A stretch of 64,000 bases of DNA from Hondaea fermentalgiana (lineage: Eukaryota > Sar > Bigyra > Thraustochytrida > Thraustochytriidae): NCBI GenBank assembly GCA_014084085.1, contig NPFB01000020.1, positions 195,080 to 259,079 of the forward strand, in the 5' to 3' direction. The notes beneath the pieces are model-generated. The model did not search any database, was not told the DNA's origin, and saw only the letters and a program-made list of their open reading frames with translations. Each line of letters opens with the position of its first letter. Positions within the stretch are counted from its first letter, which is position 1. The position numbers and the translations under genes were made by a program. Positions 55,504 through 64,000 of this stretch are shown piece after piece.

Positions 55504-56691
55504 TTATTGAACAGCTGTGCATTGAGTTGGAGAAAATAGGTATCCCTTGCGATCGTAGAAGGAGGCTCCCACAACAAGGTCAGCTGGTTGGCCCCTGACT
55601 CGCAGCCAGTCTACACCGTAGCCTAGAGCCTCCCAGCGGCCGGGTTCGAAGTTGTCTCGGTAAAATCGAAGCGGCTCAAGTTTCGCGTTTGACGTCGAGA
55701 TTTTCGTTTCAATAAAACCTGAGCGCATGGCTGCAACCAGCAGCCTATCATCATCGGTTGGGTGCCACTTGACGCGCCAGACGCCGCCGCTCGTGTCAAG
55801 GGGTTCCAGGGTCGGTTTTTTGAGATTGCGCTTGTCCCAAATACGAACATGGCTATCGTAGGATCCGGTGGCGAAAATATTTGGTTTGCGTGGATGGAAC
55901 TGAGCACTGCACACCCCAGCGTCGTGCACGTTGCAAACCCCGAGAGGCATGTCGGTGCCGACGCGTTGGTCCCACAATTTGAGTTTGGCCTCGTCGGCGC
56001 CGCTTATGAGAACCTGGGGATCGAAGCAGTCGAAAGCAGTGATCCACACCTCGGCTGGCGCTGGACCAGGGTAGGCATGGGCGTCCCACGTGTGCACAGC
56101 TTCTAGGCCATCAGAGCGCATTGCCAGTACCGACAACTTGCCATCCGAGCGGCTGACCGCTAACTTGGCTTCGCCTGGTGCGCAGCCTGCGCGGTCGTTC
56201 CAGTCAAGCGAAAGGCAAAAGCAAGATTCGCTTGCCTCAACCTCCTCCTCATCGTCTTTTGTCTGTAGCTGAGCAGCAGCGAGGGGTGTGGCCTCGTGCA
56301 AACTTGCTACTGTACGAACCTGGCAGGTTCCGTCTGCGTGCGCGGATGCGAGCATGTTTCCGTCGGCACTCCATTTGATGTCAAAGACTCCGGCGAGATC
56401 CGCGACGTCGGTCTGCGGACAAAGTTTGTATTTAGGACTTTGATCGCACGCGCTGTCTTGGGCAATAGCAACCGTACAAGGCACAATCTGTCCTTTCCGT
56501 TTGTTTGTGGTTTTGTCGAGCTCGTATGTTGCAAGCGCCAGCGCGACAGTCGTGCCGTCTGCGGGTACGCCTTCTTCTTGGAGGGGTCGTCGTTCCGCGC
56601 AGTCGCCGCACTTGGCGAGGGCCACGATGTGGGCCTCTCCAAGGTTGTCTTTCGTGAGCTCTAGCTCTGCGGCTGGGACTGTTGTTGCCAT
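55504..56691 (-). CDS. DPH7: Diphthine methyltransferase DPH7 (WDR85), WD-repeat protein
   Basis: A 395-residue WD40 propeller of the DPH7 family, which demethylates methylated diphthine on elongation factor 2 before the final amidation step of diphthamide synthesis in the cytosol. Diagnostic stretches are the ATGSYDSHVRIWDKR blade, GGVWRVKWHP, RSGFIETKI, LGYGVDWL and ASFYDRKGYLF at the end. Earlier blades include FDIKWSADGNMLASAHADG and LISGADEAKLKLWDQR. Length agrees with yeast and human proteins (about 390-450). ATG at 56691 lies in GCCATGG. Stop TAA. Confidence 0.92.
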   Translation of the reverse strand: MATTVPAAELELTKDNLGEAHIVALAKCGDCAERRPLQEEGVPADGTTVALALATYELDKTTNKRKGQIVPCTVAIAQDSACDQSPKYKLCPQTDVADLAGVFDIKWSADGNMLASAHADGTCQVRTVASLHEATPLAAAQLQTKDDEEEVEASESCFCLSLDWNDRAGCAPGEAKLAVSRSDGKLSVLAMRSDGLEAVHTWDAHAYPGPAPAEVWITAFDCFDPQVLISGADEAKLKLWDQRVGTDMPLGVCNVHDAGVCSAQFHPRKPNIFATGSYDSHVRIWDKRNLKKPTLEPLDTSGGVWRVKWHPTDDDRLLVAAMRSGFIETKISTSNAKLEPLRFYRDNFEPGRWEALGYGVDWLRVRGQPADLVVGASFYDRKGYLFSPTQCTAVQ

Positions 56692-57013
56692 GGCGCAGGG
56701 AGGAAGAAAGGTCCTGCGTCCCAGCCAGCTGCGCGCCGACCCTTGGCGATGTCTGAAGGGAGTTTGAGCTCTGAGCTCTTGCCTCTTTTAGCTGTCGTGA
56801 CAAGTGGTGGCTGCTGTGGCCGCTCCTGCGCCATCCGTCACTGAGAGTCAAGCTTGACGTTTTTTTTTTTTGGCCGGTGCCTCCCTTTTAGGTGGCTGCT
56901 CAAAGCGAGCAAGACGCCACTTCAAGCTTGCGAAAAAGAGGTGTATAATGAAGGAAATTGTACGAGCATTCTCTTAATTGTCTCGTCAAGATGATTCATT
57001 GAATTGTTTACTT
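56692..57013. other. Intergenic region between NOC2 and DPH7
   Basis: Holds the DPH7 promoter side and the NOC2 3' side. A T11 run lies near 56861-56871. No gene is seen. Confidence 0.5.
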
Positions 57014-59644
57014 TTACTCTTCGTCCGAGGACATCTCCATGTCTTCGACGAGATCACCTTCATCCTCGTCGCCAATGTCCTTCTTTGCTACGGCAGCCTT
57101 TTTGGATGTGGGCTTCTTGGCTGATTTCTTGGTCTTAGGGGCTGATGTCTCCTCTTCATCCTCCTCGTCACTGCTTTCATCGTTCGCTTCGGCGTCTTCG
57201 TTGTCATCCTGGTCATCCTCGGCCTCTGCAGAATCTTCGACCTCGTCATCATCATCCTCATCGTCGACCTCGGCAGCAGCGGCTTCAAGATTCTCAGGAT
57301 GAAGGGCGGTACTTTCGGCAGCCGACAAGGCAGCAGCCTTTTCAATCGCGCGCTGAGCACGAGCAGCTTCTTCCTCCTCGCTGAGAAAGGCGTTCATCCG
57401 GGCGACGTTGTTTGGCGCAAAATCTGACTTTTCGCGTTTCTGCTTGATCGACTCGATCCAGCCATCGATTTTGGAAATGAGGGCTTTGACCTCCTCGCGC
57501 GCTCGCGGCACCTTGCATTTGCGCCGGAACGATCGCAGCGCAGCGGCAACAGGAAAGGCAACCTCGGGAAAGGCGATGGAAAAGCGATTACTATCAAGAA
57601 AGTCCTCGAGAAGCTCGGTGGTGCGGCGCACAAGAGCAATCTGTGTGGGTGCCATCGCAAGCGCGTTCTTGTTCAACGAGAGAATATCTTCGAGCTTGGG
57701 CTCCTTGACCATCGTTGCTTGCGAAGGTCTCTCCTGGAGCTCTTTGCAGGCGAGTACGTCGAGCAGGAGGGGCGCGCACGGAATGTAAAAACGCGACGAG
57801 CGAGTGAGATTGTTCAGGATTGCGACACAATGGAAACGCACGGGAAAGTTGCGCGCGGCGGGCGCCAGACGAATGGTGCCGGTGATCACCTGGATGAGCG
57901 GGTAAATTAGGGAACGAAGCTGATGGTCGTCGGCAGTCGCGGCGGCGCCCTTTTCGTCAGCCTTGGGAGTACCCGGGTACGAGCTGAGTACGACGCCCCA
58001 GAGGCGGAGACAATGCACAAATTGCCAGCCGTACACGCCCCGCGTGGACTCGGAAGTCTTCGAGATGATGGCTGCGCGCAAGTGCAGAGCCAGCTGGCGA
58101 ATGTAGACAAAGGCCAATTGGTACGTCACGCTAAGATCAATGCCAAAAAGGTCCACAAGACACTTGGCCTGCATGGCAATACGGCCAGACTCCTGAGCAT
58201 TGCTGTGCTTGGAACCGCGCACAAACTCGAGATAGACAGGCTTGAGGATATCGGGCAACGGCCCAGTCCCGCACTCTGTCGCGAGGCGCCTCAGACAAGA
58301 GAACGCCAGAAGACGGGCGCGGTCAGCAGTGCGAGAATTGCCCCAAATGGTGGTGAGCACCTTGACAAATTTGCGAAGCACCTTGGGTGGCAACCCGCAA
58401 ATGTAAATGCCGTATGGCAAAAGATGACGGAGAACAAAACTCTGAAGATCCTCGGGGATGGTCGCTGACATGAGTCGAACAACTGCACCCAGGAACGACG
58501 AGGCCACTGGGCTCAATTTCGACCAACGCTTGTGTGACGAGACGATCTTGCGCCGTCCATCAATCTTGGGACGCTGCAGCGAAAGAAAGGTATCAAAGGC
58601 CGTAGCGAGCCGCGTCATTGCGACGCGGAGAACGCGCTCCTTGGCAAGTTCGTTAGGAACGCGAAAATTAGACTCTGCCTTCTCTTCGCCTTCGGGAGTG
58701 CTGAGTTCGCTCTCGACCGTGGCAAAGATGCGCACCATGGTCTTGATGGTCTTGAGGCTCGGTGCGTCCTTGAGCTCCTTTTCTAGCTTGCGAAGGTAGA
58801 CAAAGGAGACCACGGTCTTGCCATCCTTTTGGGGCTTTTCTGCGTCGTTTTCACCCTCGGTCGCTTTGTCCGCATCTTCATCTTCATCTTCATCGTCGCT
58901 TTCACCGAACTTGAGAAGCTCGGCATTTTCTTGCTGAAGATATTTGTAGAACTCGGGATCTTTTTCCTTGAGAGCCTCGAGTTCTGCCTTGTGGCGCTCC
59001 GCGGCTTCTTCGTCATCTGATTCGTCGTCGTCCTCCTCGTCGTCGTCATCCTCCTCGTCGTCATCCTCGTCGGACTTGGTCTTGCCAGTCTTGGTCTTGG
59101 CCGTTTTCGCGCCATTCAATTTTGGCGCGTCTTCTTCTTCTTCTTCTTCTTCTTCTTCGTCGTCGTCGTCGTCGAGCTGAGCCGCATCATCCTCATCGTC
59201 CTCGTCCTCATCATCCTCGTCACTTCCCGGGTCGGCCTTGAAGCCGCCGGCAAGAAAATCCTCGATGCTCATGGCGCCGTTGATGGCCGAGGGGCCCTCT
59301 TCCACGTCGTCATCGTCGTTTCCATTGGCGGTGGCCTTTGCTACAGCCTTGCCGGTCTCGCCGTCAAAGAGTTTGCGCTTTGCCGTCTTTTCGGCATCGG
59401 TTTTGGCGTCCTTTGCGGAAACAGGGTCACCGCCAGCGCGCTTGCGCTTCTTGAACTCCTTGGCAATCAAGGACTGCACCGTGGGCCCGCCAGACTTCTT
59501 TCTGGCGCTGTCGATGGCCCTGGCGCCCTTGCTGGTCTTGGCCAGGCTCGAGGACTTGACCCCCGAGACGGCAGCGGACTTGCCGGAAACCTTTTGCTTC
59601 TTGACAAACTTCTGAATGAGCTTCTTCGTCTGCTTGCGGCCCAT
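57014..59644 (-). CDS. NOC2: Nucleolar complex protein 2 (NOC2), 60S ribosome biogenesis
   Basis: An 876-residue protein that in yeast and animals pairs with NOC1 or NOC3 to export pre-60S particles from the nucleolus. The N-terminal 280 residues are lysine-rich and then very acidic, including long Asp/Glu runs at about 150-180 and 200-225. The conserved NOC2 domain starts around residue 280, with ELKDAPSLKTIKTMVRIF and FDTFLSLQ. It continues through LRHLLPYGIYICGLPP, FVYIRQLALHLRAAI, YGWQFVHCLRLWGVVL, LIYPLIQVITGTIRL and FPVRFHCVAILNNLTR. A second acidic and lysine-rich tail closes the protein. The open frame begins at a TTG (59806); ATG at 59644 (A at -3, G at +4) is taken. Stop TAA. Confidence 0.95.
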   Translation of the reverse strand: MGRKQTKKLIQKFVKKQKVSGKSAAVSGVKSSSLAKTSKGARAIDSARKKSGGPTVQSLIAKEFKKRKRAGGDPVSAKDAKTDAEKTAKRKLFDGETGKAVAKATANGNDDDDVEEGPSAINGAMSIEDFLAGGFKADPGSDEDDEDEDDEDDAAQLDDDDDEEEEEEEEEDAPKLNGAKTAKTKTGKTKSDEDDDEEDDDDEEDDDESDDEEAAERHKAELEALKEKDPEFYKYLQQENAELLKFGESDDEDEDEDADKATEGENDAEKPQKDGKTVVSFVYLRKLEKELKDAPSLKTIKTMVRIFATVESELSTPEGEEKAESNFRVPNELAKERVLRVAMTRLATAFDTFLSLQRPKIDGRRKIVSSHKRWSKLSPVASSFLGAVVRLMSATIPEDLQSFVLRHLLPYGIYICGLPPKVLRKFVKVLTTIWGNSRTADRARLLAFSCLRRLATECGTGPLPDILKPVYLEFVRGSKHSNAQESGRIAMQAKCLVDLFGIDLSVTYQLAFVYIRQLALHLRAAIISKTSESTRGVYGWQFVHCLRLWGVVLSSYPGTPKADEKGAAATADDHQLRSLIYPLIQVITGTIRLAPAARNFPVRFHCVAILNNLTRSSRFYIPCAPLLLDVLACKELQERPSQATMVKEPKLEDILSLNKNALAMAPTQIALVRRTTELLEDFLDSNRFSIAFPEVAFPVAAALRSFRRKCKVPRAREEVKALISKIDGWIESIKQKREKSDFAPNNVARMNAFLSEEEEAARAQRAIEKAAALSAAESTALHPENLEAAAAEVDDEDDDDEVEDSAEAEDDQDDNEDAEANDESSDEEDEEETSAPKTKKSAKKPTSKKAAVAKKDIGDEDEGDLVEDMEMSSDEE

Positions 59645-60544
59645 CGTGCCAACCCTCTTGCGTGACGCCGCAGCCCCGTCCGCAACAAGCCCTGCCCACG
59701 ACGCGCGGCGCAGAGCTCCCCGCTTGCAGTTCTGCCACCGCCCGCCCCGCCGCCAGTCATGCCAGGACCACCCAAGATTGGGTTGTTCTGGAAATGGGTT
59801 GTCCAAAAATGGGTTGTTCTTCCCTCTTCCCCGGCCGTCCTCTCGAATCTTAAGCTCGGGCAGGGCATTAGCGGGCGGGCTGGAAAAGCAGGTCTGGCTG
59901 GGCGATCGGATTGATCGCGCACAGCTGTTCTTTGAAAGTAATCAACGATGTAGCAACCAAGTAGGTATGTTTATCTCCGAAACTATGTTCACTGTGCATT
60001 TTGCCAATGTGTTGTAATTCTTACCGCGATGTATCCCTTTGTAAGGTTCGGCAAAGACAAAAGTAGCTTCTTGCAGCCAGGTTACGCCGTGCAGAAAGCA
60101 AGCATTGGCCGCCAATACTGGCTTATTTCGCTGCGCTGACATGTATAAGTGAAACTCGACTCGCCGGCGGGGTTGTTCTATTTATGCCGTTCCGTTTCAC
60201 GGCGCGGTATGCTGGCAGGCAGGCCCAAGCAAACAAATCGAGAAACGAACAAGCCTCTCTCGGGCCTGAGTCGCAGCCAGGGGAGCGACGGCGCGTGGCG
60301 CGCGCGTGAGGGAGAGACACGGAGGGAGGCAGGCAGGGAGAGGTGGAGAGCAGGCGCGTCGCAACTGCGCCGACAGAGGACTGGCAGGCGGCTGCGAGGC
60401 CTTCCTTACAGAGGCTGCGACAACTTTTCCGAACGATCGGGTTGATTTGGGCCTCGCGGCGCCGGGCGCGTTTACCTTTTTCCCTCCCTTGCGACGCGGG
60501 TTGGCTTGGCTCACGTGGTGCACCCATTTGATTGACTCGCCGTC
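59645..60544. other. Divergent intergenic region between NOC2 and the ArfGAP gene
   Basis: 900 bases without a supported gene. It holds both 5' flanks. A three-copy GGGTTGT repeat with 15-16-base period sits at 59780-59822, and the 60290-60350 part is rich in GGAG/GCAGG words. Confidence 0.5.
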
Positions 60545-62878
60545 ATGGCGGACGACCGCAATGTGAAGATCCTGCGGGGCATGCAGCGAAAGAGCAAGGC
60601 CAACAAACTCTGCTTCGAGTGTGGCGAGCGTGGACCGAGCTACATTTGCCTCAACTTCAACACGTTCGTGTGCACGAGCTGCAGTGGCATTCTGCGAGAG
60701 TTCAGCTATCGGGTCAAGGGCATCAGTATGAGCACCTTTACCGACGAGGAGATGCAAAGCATTCGCAACGGAGGCAATGCAATTGCCCGCAAAATCTGGC
60801 TCGCAAAATATAAAGAAAAGGACTTTCCAGAGCCGACACCTGGTCAGCGCGATCGTATTCGCAAGTTTATCATGTACAAGTATCAGGATCGACGCTGGTG
60901 CAAAAGCAGCGGGGGTAAGAAAAAGGCAGCCGCGGCGGAATCATCTTCGGAAGAAGACTCTTCGTCCTCGAGTGACTCGACCGATTCGGAAGAGGAACGC
61001 CGTCGCGCCGAGGCCAAGGCCCGCAAGAAGGCTGCAAAAAAGGCGGCAAAGAAGGAGAAAAAGAAGTTAAAGAAGCGCAAATCCAAAACCGCTGGCGACG
61101 AGGACTCGAGCTCCTCCGACTCCGACGTCGAGACGGGCTTTTCTGCGCCTCCTCCGACGCGAAACATTAACGAGATCATGCCCAATGCACCTCGTCTTGT
61201 GGTTGGTGATGCTGCTCCGAAAAAATCTGCTCCAGTAGATGACATGTTCGGTTTTGATCTGTACTCAAGCGGGCCTTCGGCGCCAGTGTCAAGACCGCAC
61301 ATGACGCAGCCCTCTGCTCCTTTCGGGCAGGGTAATGGGGCATCCGCTTCAGCAGGCGTTCATGAGAGCAATGACGATGATGACTGGGGAGACTTCTCGT
61401 CCCCACAGGCTTTCAATCCAGGGCAGCCCGATGCTTTTCACAACTCTACCCAGCCACCGTCGGCGCAGATGGAGTCTTTTCCGTCGCAGCTTCAGCAGCA
61501 TCAGCAGCATCTACAGCAACCTCAGGGACAATCCGGGCCGAGTGATGGCTTCGGTGCATCGCAGATGGCGTCTACATCGTCGCAGAACACTGCCATGGGA
61601 CAAGGTGCAACATCATTGGACGATCCTTTCGCAGCTTTGTCTTTTGAGACGACGTCAAGTACCGCACCTTCGGATTCAGCCAGCGGCTTGCAGGCAGGCA
61701 CTCACCAATATCAAGGGGGGGATCCCCACGTCATGCAAAATGGCATTGCAACTGGATCGTTTGAAGCTCATCCAGGTGCACAACAGCAACCATTTCAGCG
61801 ACAAACAAGTAATGACGCCTTGGGTGGATTTCAGAACATGCAAGAAACTCAGTCACAGGCTCCTCCGCAATACCCTCCGTTTCAACACCAGCAGCAGTAT
61901 CAGCAGCATCCTCAACAACAATTGCCATCGCAACAGTACAGCAACGACATCAATACCCACAATGATTCTACCTCGGGTCAAATGCAAGGTCCTTCATCGT
62001 CATTTCCGAATCCGCAACATCAGCTATACCAGCAGCATCAGCATCAGCAACCGCAACAACAACCGCAACATCAGGACAAGTCGTCACTAGAAGGATTTCA
62101 GGGAATGCAGCCGTCTTATCCGGGCACACAGCCACAGCAACACCAGTCAGCTGACGGTGGGGACTTTGGCAACTTTCAGGGCTCGTCGCAAACGTTTTCA
62201 AACATGCAGCAGCCCTCGTCAACGCAACAGCCGTCTGTTTCGGGCACACAGCCACAGCAACAACAGTCAAGTGACGACGGGGGTTTCGGAGACTTTGGCG
62301 ACTTTCAAGGCTCGGCACAGCCGTTTTCAAGCATGCAGCAGCCCTCGTCGACGCAGCAGCCGTCTTTTCCAAACACACAGCCACAGCAAAAGCAATCAAG
62401 TGACGACGGAGACTTTGGAGACTTTGGCGACTTTCAGAGCTCATCGCAAACGTTTCCAAGCATGCAGCAGCCTTCGTCTTCGCAACAGTCGTCCTTTTCG
62501 GGGACGCAGCCACAGCAGTATCAGCAGCCACAGCCGTATCAGCAGCAGCAGCATACGGGTGCAAACGGCAATTCAGATGCTGATTTCGGGGACTTTGAAG
62601 GATCCTCACAGAGCTTTCCAGTGCAGCAGCCAGGGCAAGGTGCACAATTGCAACAGCAAGGATCATTTTCTTCCGGAGGTTCTGCCGCGCAGGATCCATT
62701 TGGTCAATTTCAGGGGTCCAGAGGTAGCCAGGATCCCTTCGCGTCTCTTTCGTCGACGAGTGGTCAGCAAGTGCCGCAAGTTTCGAATCCTTATGCTCAA
62801 GCAAGTCAGCAGGCCTCGCAGCAGGCACCAAGTCAAGAAAAAGAAGAAGCAGAGGGCAATCCTTTTGACCTCTTTTAG
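60545..62878 (+). CDS. AGFG-like ArfGAP with Gln-rich tail carrying DPF/FGDF adaptor motifs
   Basis: A 777-residue protein. Residues about 8-120 are an ArfGAP domain with CFEC-x16-CTSC zinc ligands and the catalytic Arg five places after the last Cys (CSGILR). FSYRVKGISMSTFT follows, closest to the AGFG/HRB subgroup. It should stimulate GTP hydrolysis on Arf at Golgi or endosomal membranes. A Ser/Glu and Lys-rich linker follows (about 125-200). The long Gln/Ser/Pro-rich, disordered tail carries DPF motifs (DDPFAAL, QDPFGQF, QDPFASL), a terminal NPFDLF, and repeated FGDF motifs. Both kinds are known ligands of clathrin-adaptor ear domains, so a role in coated-vesicle formation is inferred. ATG at 60545 has G at -3 and +4; stop TAG. 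Confidence 0.88.
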   Translation: MADDRNVKILRGMQRKSKANKLCFECGERGPSYICLNFNTFVCTSCSGILREFSYRVKGISMSTFTDEEMQSIRNGGNAIARKIWLAKYKEKDFPEPTPGQRDRIRKFIMYKYQDRRWCKSSGGKKKAAAAESSSEEDSSSSSDSTDSEEERRRAEAKARKKAAKKAAKKEKKKLKKRKSKTAGDEDSSSSDSDVETGFSAPPPTRNINEIMPNAPRLVVGDAAPKKSAPVDDMFGFDLYSSGPSAPVSRPHMTQPSAPFGQGNGASASAGVHESNDDDDWGDFSSPQAFNPGQPDAFHNSTQPPSAQMESFPSQLQQHQQHLQQPQGQSGPSDGFGASQMASTSSQNTAMGQGATSLDDPFAALSFETTSSTAPSDSASGLQAGTHQYQGGDPHVMQNGIATGSFEAHPGAQQQPFQRQTSNDALGGFQNMQETQSQAPPQYPPFQHQQQYQQHPQQQLPSQQYSNDINTHNDSTSGQMQGPSSSFPNPQHQLYQQHQHQQPQQQPQHQDKSSLEGFQGMQPSYPGTQPQQHQSADGGDFGNFQGSSQTFSNMQQPSSTQQPSVSGTQPQQQQSSDDGGFGDFGDFQGSAQPFSSMQQPSSTQQPSFPNTQPQQKQSSDDGDFGDFGDFQSSSQTFPSMQQPSSSQQSSFSGTQPQQYQQPQPYQQQQHTGANGNSDADFGDFEGSSQSFPVQQPGQGAQLQQQGSFSSGGSAAQDPFGQFQGSRGSQDPFASLSSTSGQQVPQVSNPYAQASQQASQQAPSQEKEEAEGNPFDLF
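62120..62600 (+). repeat. Tandem 41-43-residue repeats in the ArfGAP tail
   Basis: Units begin with GDFGNFQ or FGDFGDFQ at about 62159, 62278 and 62408, each followed by a MQQPSS...TQPQQ stretch. A half unit precedes them and a degenerate DFGDFEGSSQSF follows near 62583. Period is 120-130 bases. Confidence 0.8.
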
Positions 62879-62944
62879 TTTTGGAGAGAGCCAATCTTAT
62901 TCATTCGTACCGTAGGTATTGCTCATTACATTCATTATAGCTGT

Positions 62945-63934
62945 TCACGGACTTGCGTCTGCCCAGACCCGTAGCATGAGTTGCAAAAGGTCCTCGAGCT
63001 GGGTCCTATCCATCTCGCACCCGCGACGAAGGTCCATGTAGTCTTGAGAAGAGAAAGATTCAAAGAAGTCATGATCAAAGACAATGGGCATGCCAAAGAT
63101 CTCGAAGCCTCCAGGCACGACGCGCGCGTCTTCCTTGGGAAATGATACTTTTGCACGTGGGAAAATTACGATGCGAAGCGGGCGACCCGGAACATCAAGC
63201 GACAAAAAGTTGTGTGCAATATTCTCTTGCGCAAGCGCACCCAGAAACAAACGGAGCGCTTCCGCAAAGCTTTCCAGCTGCTCGTCGTCTTCACTGAGCT
63301 CAAAAACTATGCACTCGATAGTGTGCTTTGGCCCCGCGCGCGATGGCGCAAGAACTGTGCCCCATTCGTACTCGGCAAAGGGCGTCACTGCGGCGGCCTC
63401 CAAGACGCTGAGTCCATTTCCTTGAATTGGGTGTGGCATGATGTGAGTGTGCAAGTGATTGACGCTTGCAAAGGAGCCAAAGGAGTTGAAGCCCAAGAGC
63501 CAGCGATCTGGTCGCAGTTCCATGGCCATTTGCAAAGAGAAAATGAGAAATGGCAACGAGTCGGCGTCGGCAAAGTTCTGCGCAAGAGGACGCTGGCTGT
63601 GTACGAGAAAGTGGTGATCGCAGATGGGAAAAACATTGAATACGACGCGAACTGTCTCATTCTGTAGGACAACCTCGGTGTCCGGTACCTTGAAAAAGTT
63701 AAAGGCGGACTCCACCCATGGTCCGCGAACCAAGACATGGTCTGGGCTTGCCTTGCGTTTTTCTGTTTTCCGCTTCGGATTAAAGACCACTTTGATGCGC
63801 GCTTCCACGGCATCAGCATCAGCATCAGCATCGACCCCGACTCCTTGTAGCCGCGGCTCGTCCTCCAGCTTTTCTCGAGGGTCGTCCTCCTCATCGTCGT
63901 CGCCCTTTTCGACGGCGGCGTCCTCGCTCCCCAT
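62945..63934 (-). CDS. HIT-superfamily GDP-hexose phosphorylase-like protein (GDPGP1/VTC2-like), possibly partial
   Basis: At least 329 residues. The core shows LLGFNSFGSFASVNHLHTH near residue 160, the nucleotide-transferase His-x-His-x motif in the setting typical of GDP-D-glucose and GDP-L-galactose phosphorylases. FPICDHHFLVHSQRPLAQ precedes it and VPGGFEIFGMPIVFD comes later. Such enzymes phosphorolyse GDP-hexoses to hexose-1-phosphate and GDP; in plants this is the VTC2 step of ascorbate synthesis. Which substrate applies here is not visible. The N-terminal 70 residues are acidic with an Asp-Ala repeat. The frame is open from ATG 63934 to the right edge of the window, so the true start may lie beyond 64000. 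Stop TGA... codon reads from the plus-strand base 62945 onward. Confidence 0.68.
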   Translation of the reverse strand: MGSEDAAVEKGDDDEEDDPREKLEDEPRLQGVGVDADADADAVEARIKVVFNPKRKTEKRKASPDHVLVRGPWVESAFNFFKVPDTEVVLQNETVRVVFNVFPICDHHFLVHSQRPLAQNFADADSLPFLIFSLQMAMELRPDRWLLGFNSFGSFASVNHLHTHIMPHPIQGNGLSVLEAAAVTPFAEYEWGTVLAPSRAGPKHTIECIVFELSEDDEQLESFAEALRLFLGALAQENIAHNFLSLDVPGRPLRIVIFPRAKVSFPKEDARVVPGGFEIFGMPIVFDHDFFESFSSQDYMDLRRGCEMDRTQLEDLLQLMLRVWADASP

Positions 63935-64000
63935 CCCGGGCTCAAACACGAACTCGCGCACGCGCACGTCCGCGAGGAAGTCTCTGGCGCGCGCGGCGAC

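Overview
The window is nuclear DNA from a GC-rich, gene-dense eukaryote. Most genes are uninterrupted, but one clear spliceosomal intron is present (44148-44315). Axonemal dynein, an ASPM-type spindle protein, MIC10, V-ATPase subunit C, a GH47 mannosidase, DPH7, NOC2 and an AGFG-type ArfGAP show a mitochondriate, flagellate protist. GC-rich codon use, few introns, abundant tetranucleotide microsatellites and large mosaic proteins fit a stramenopile such as a thraustochytrid (Labyrinthulomycetes). That placement is inference; no rRNA or organelle marker is present. Several of the longest open frames begin with TTG or GTG; starts here have been moved to supported ATG codons.

Layout. 1-2658 is a gene-less, microsatellite-rich stretch with a 93-bp duplication, leading to an SLC13-type anion transporter (2659-4434, +). 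Next come a SKP1/BTB-like LRR protein (4687-6819, +), a tRNA-Ile(AAU) (6902-6975, -), a 1971-residue SANT/acidic nuclear-type protein (7120-13035, +) and an SCP2-FYVE-ABC1 kinase-beta-lactamase-like fusion (13323-17552, +). A Cys-rich, multispanning, LRR receptor-like protein (17722-22428, -) and an NTF2/SnoaL-fold protein (22697-23344, -) follow. Then come a divergent DHHC palmitoyltransferase (24184-25329, +), MIC10 (25803-26240, -) and V-ATPase subunit C (26767-28002, -). A repeat-rich spacer holds a 100-bp N gap with sequencing-adapter-like sequence on its right edge. The second half carries an axonemal dynein heavy chain (29617-43284, -), a two-exon rhodanese (43911-44756, -), a GH47 alpha-mannosidase (44957-46903, -), an ASPM-like protein (48203-55339, +), DPH7 (55504-56691, -), NOC2 (57014-59644, -), an AGFG-like ArfGAP (60545-62878, +) and a HIT-fold GDP-hexose phosphorylase-like gene near the right edge (62945-63934 or beyond, -).

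How the genes relate. There is no operon or obvious pathway cluster; neighbours are mostly unrelated housekeeping genes. Two loose themes are visible: microtubules and cilia (dynein, ASPM), and membranes and trafficking (FYVE-ABC1 fusion, palmitoyltransferase, V-ATPase, ArfGAP, SLC13). The most unusual content is architectural. It includes the four-part lipid-kinase fusion, a CCDC81/HU-like module at the N-terminus of a dynein heavy chain, a palmitoyltransferase missing one whole zinc site, and a Cys-rich/7-9TM/LRR receptor-like protein.
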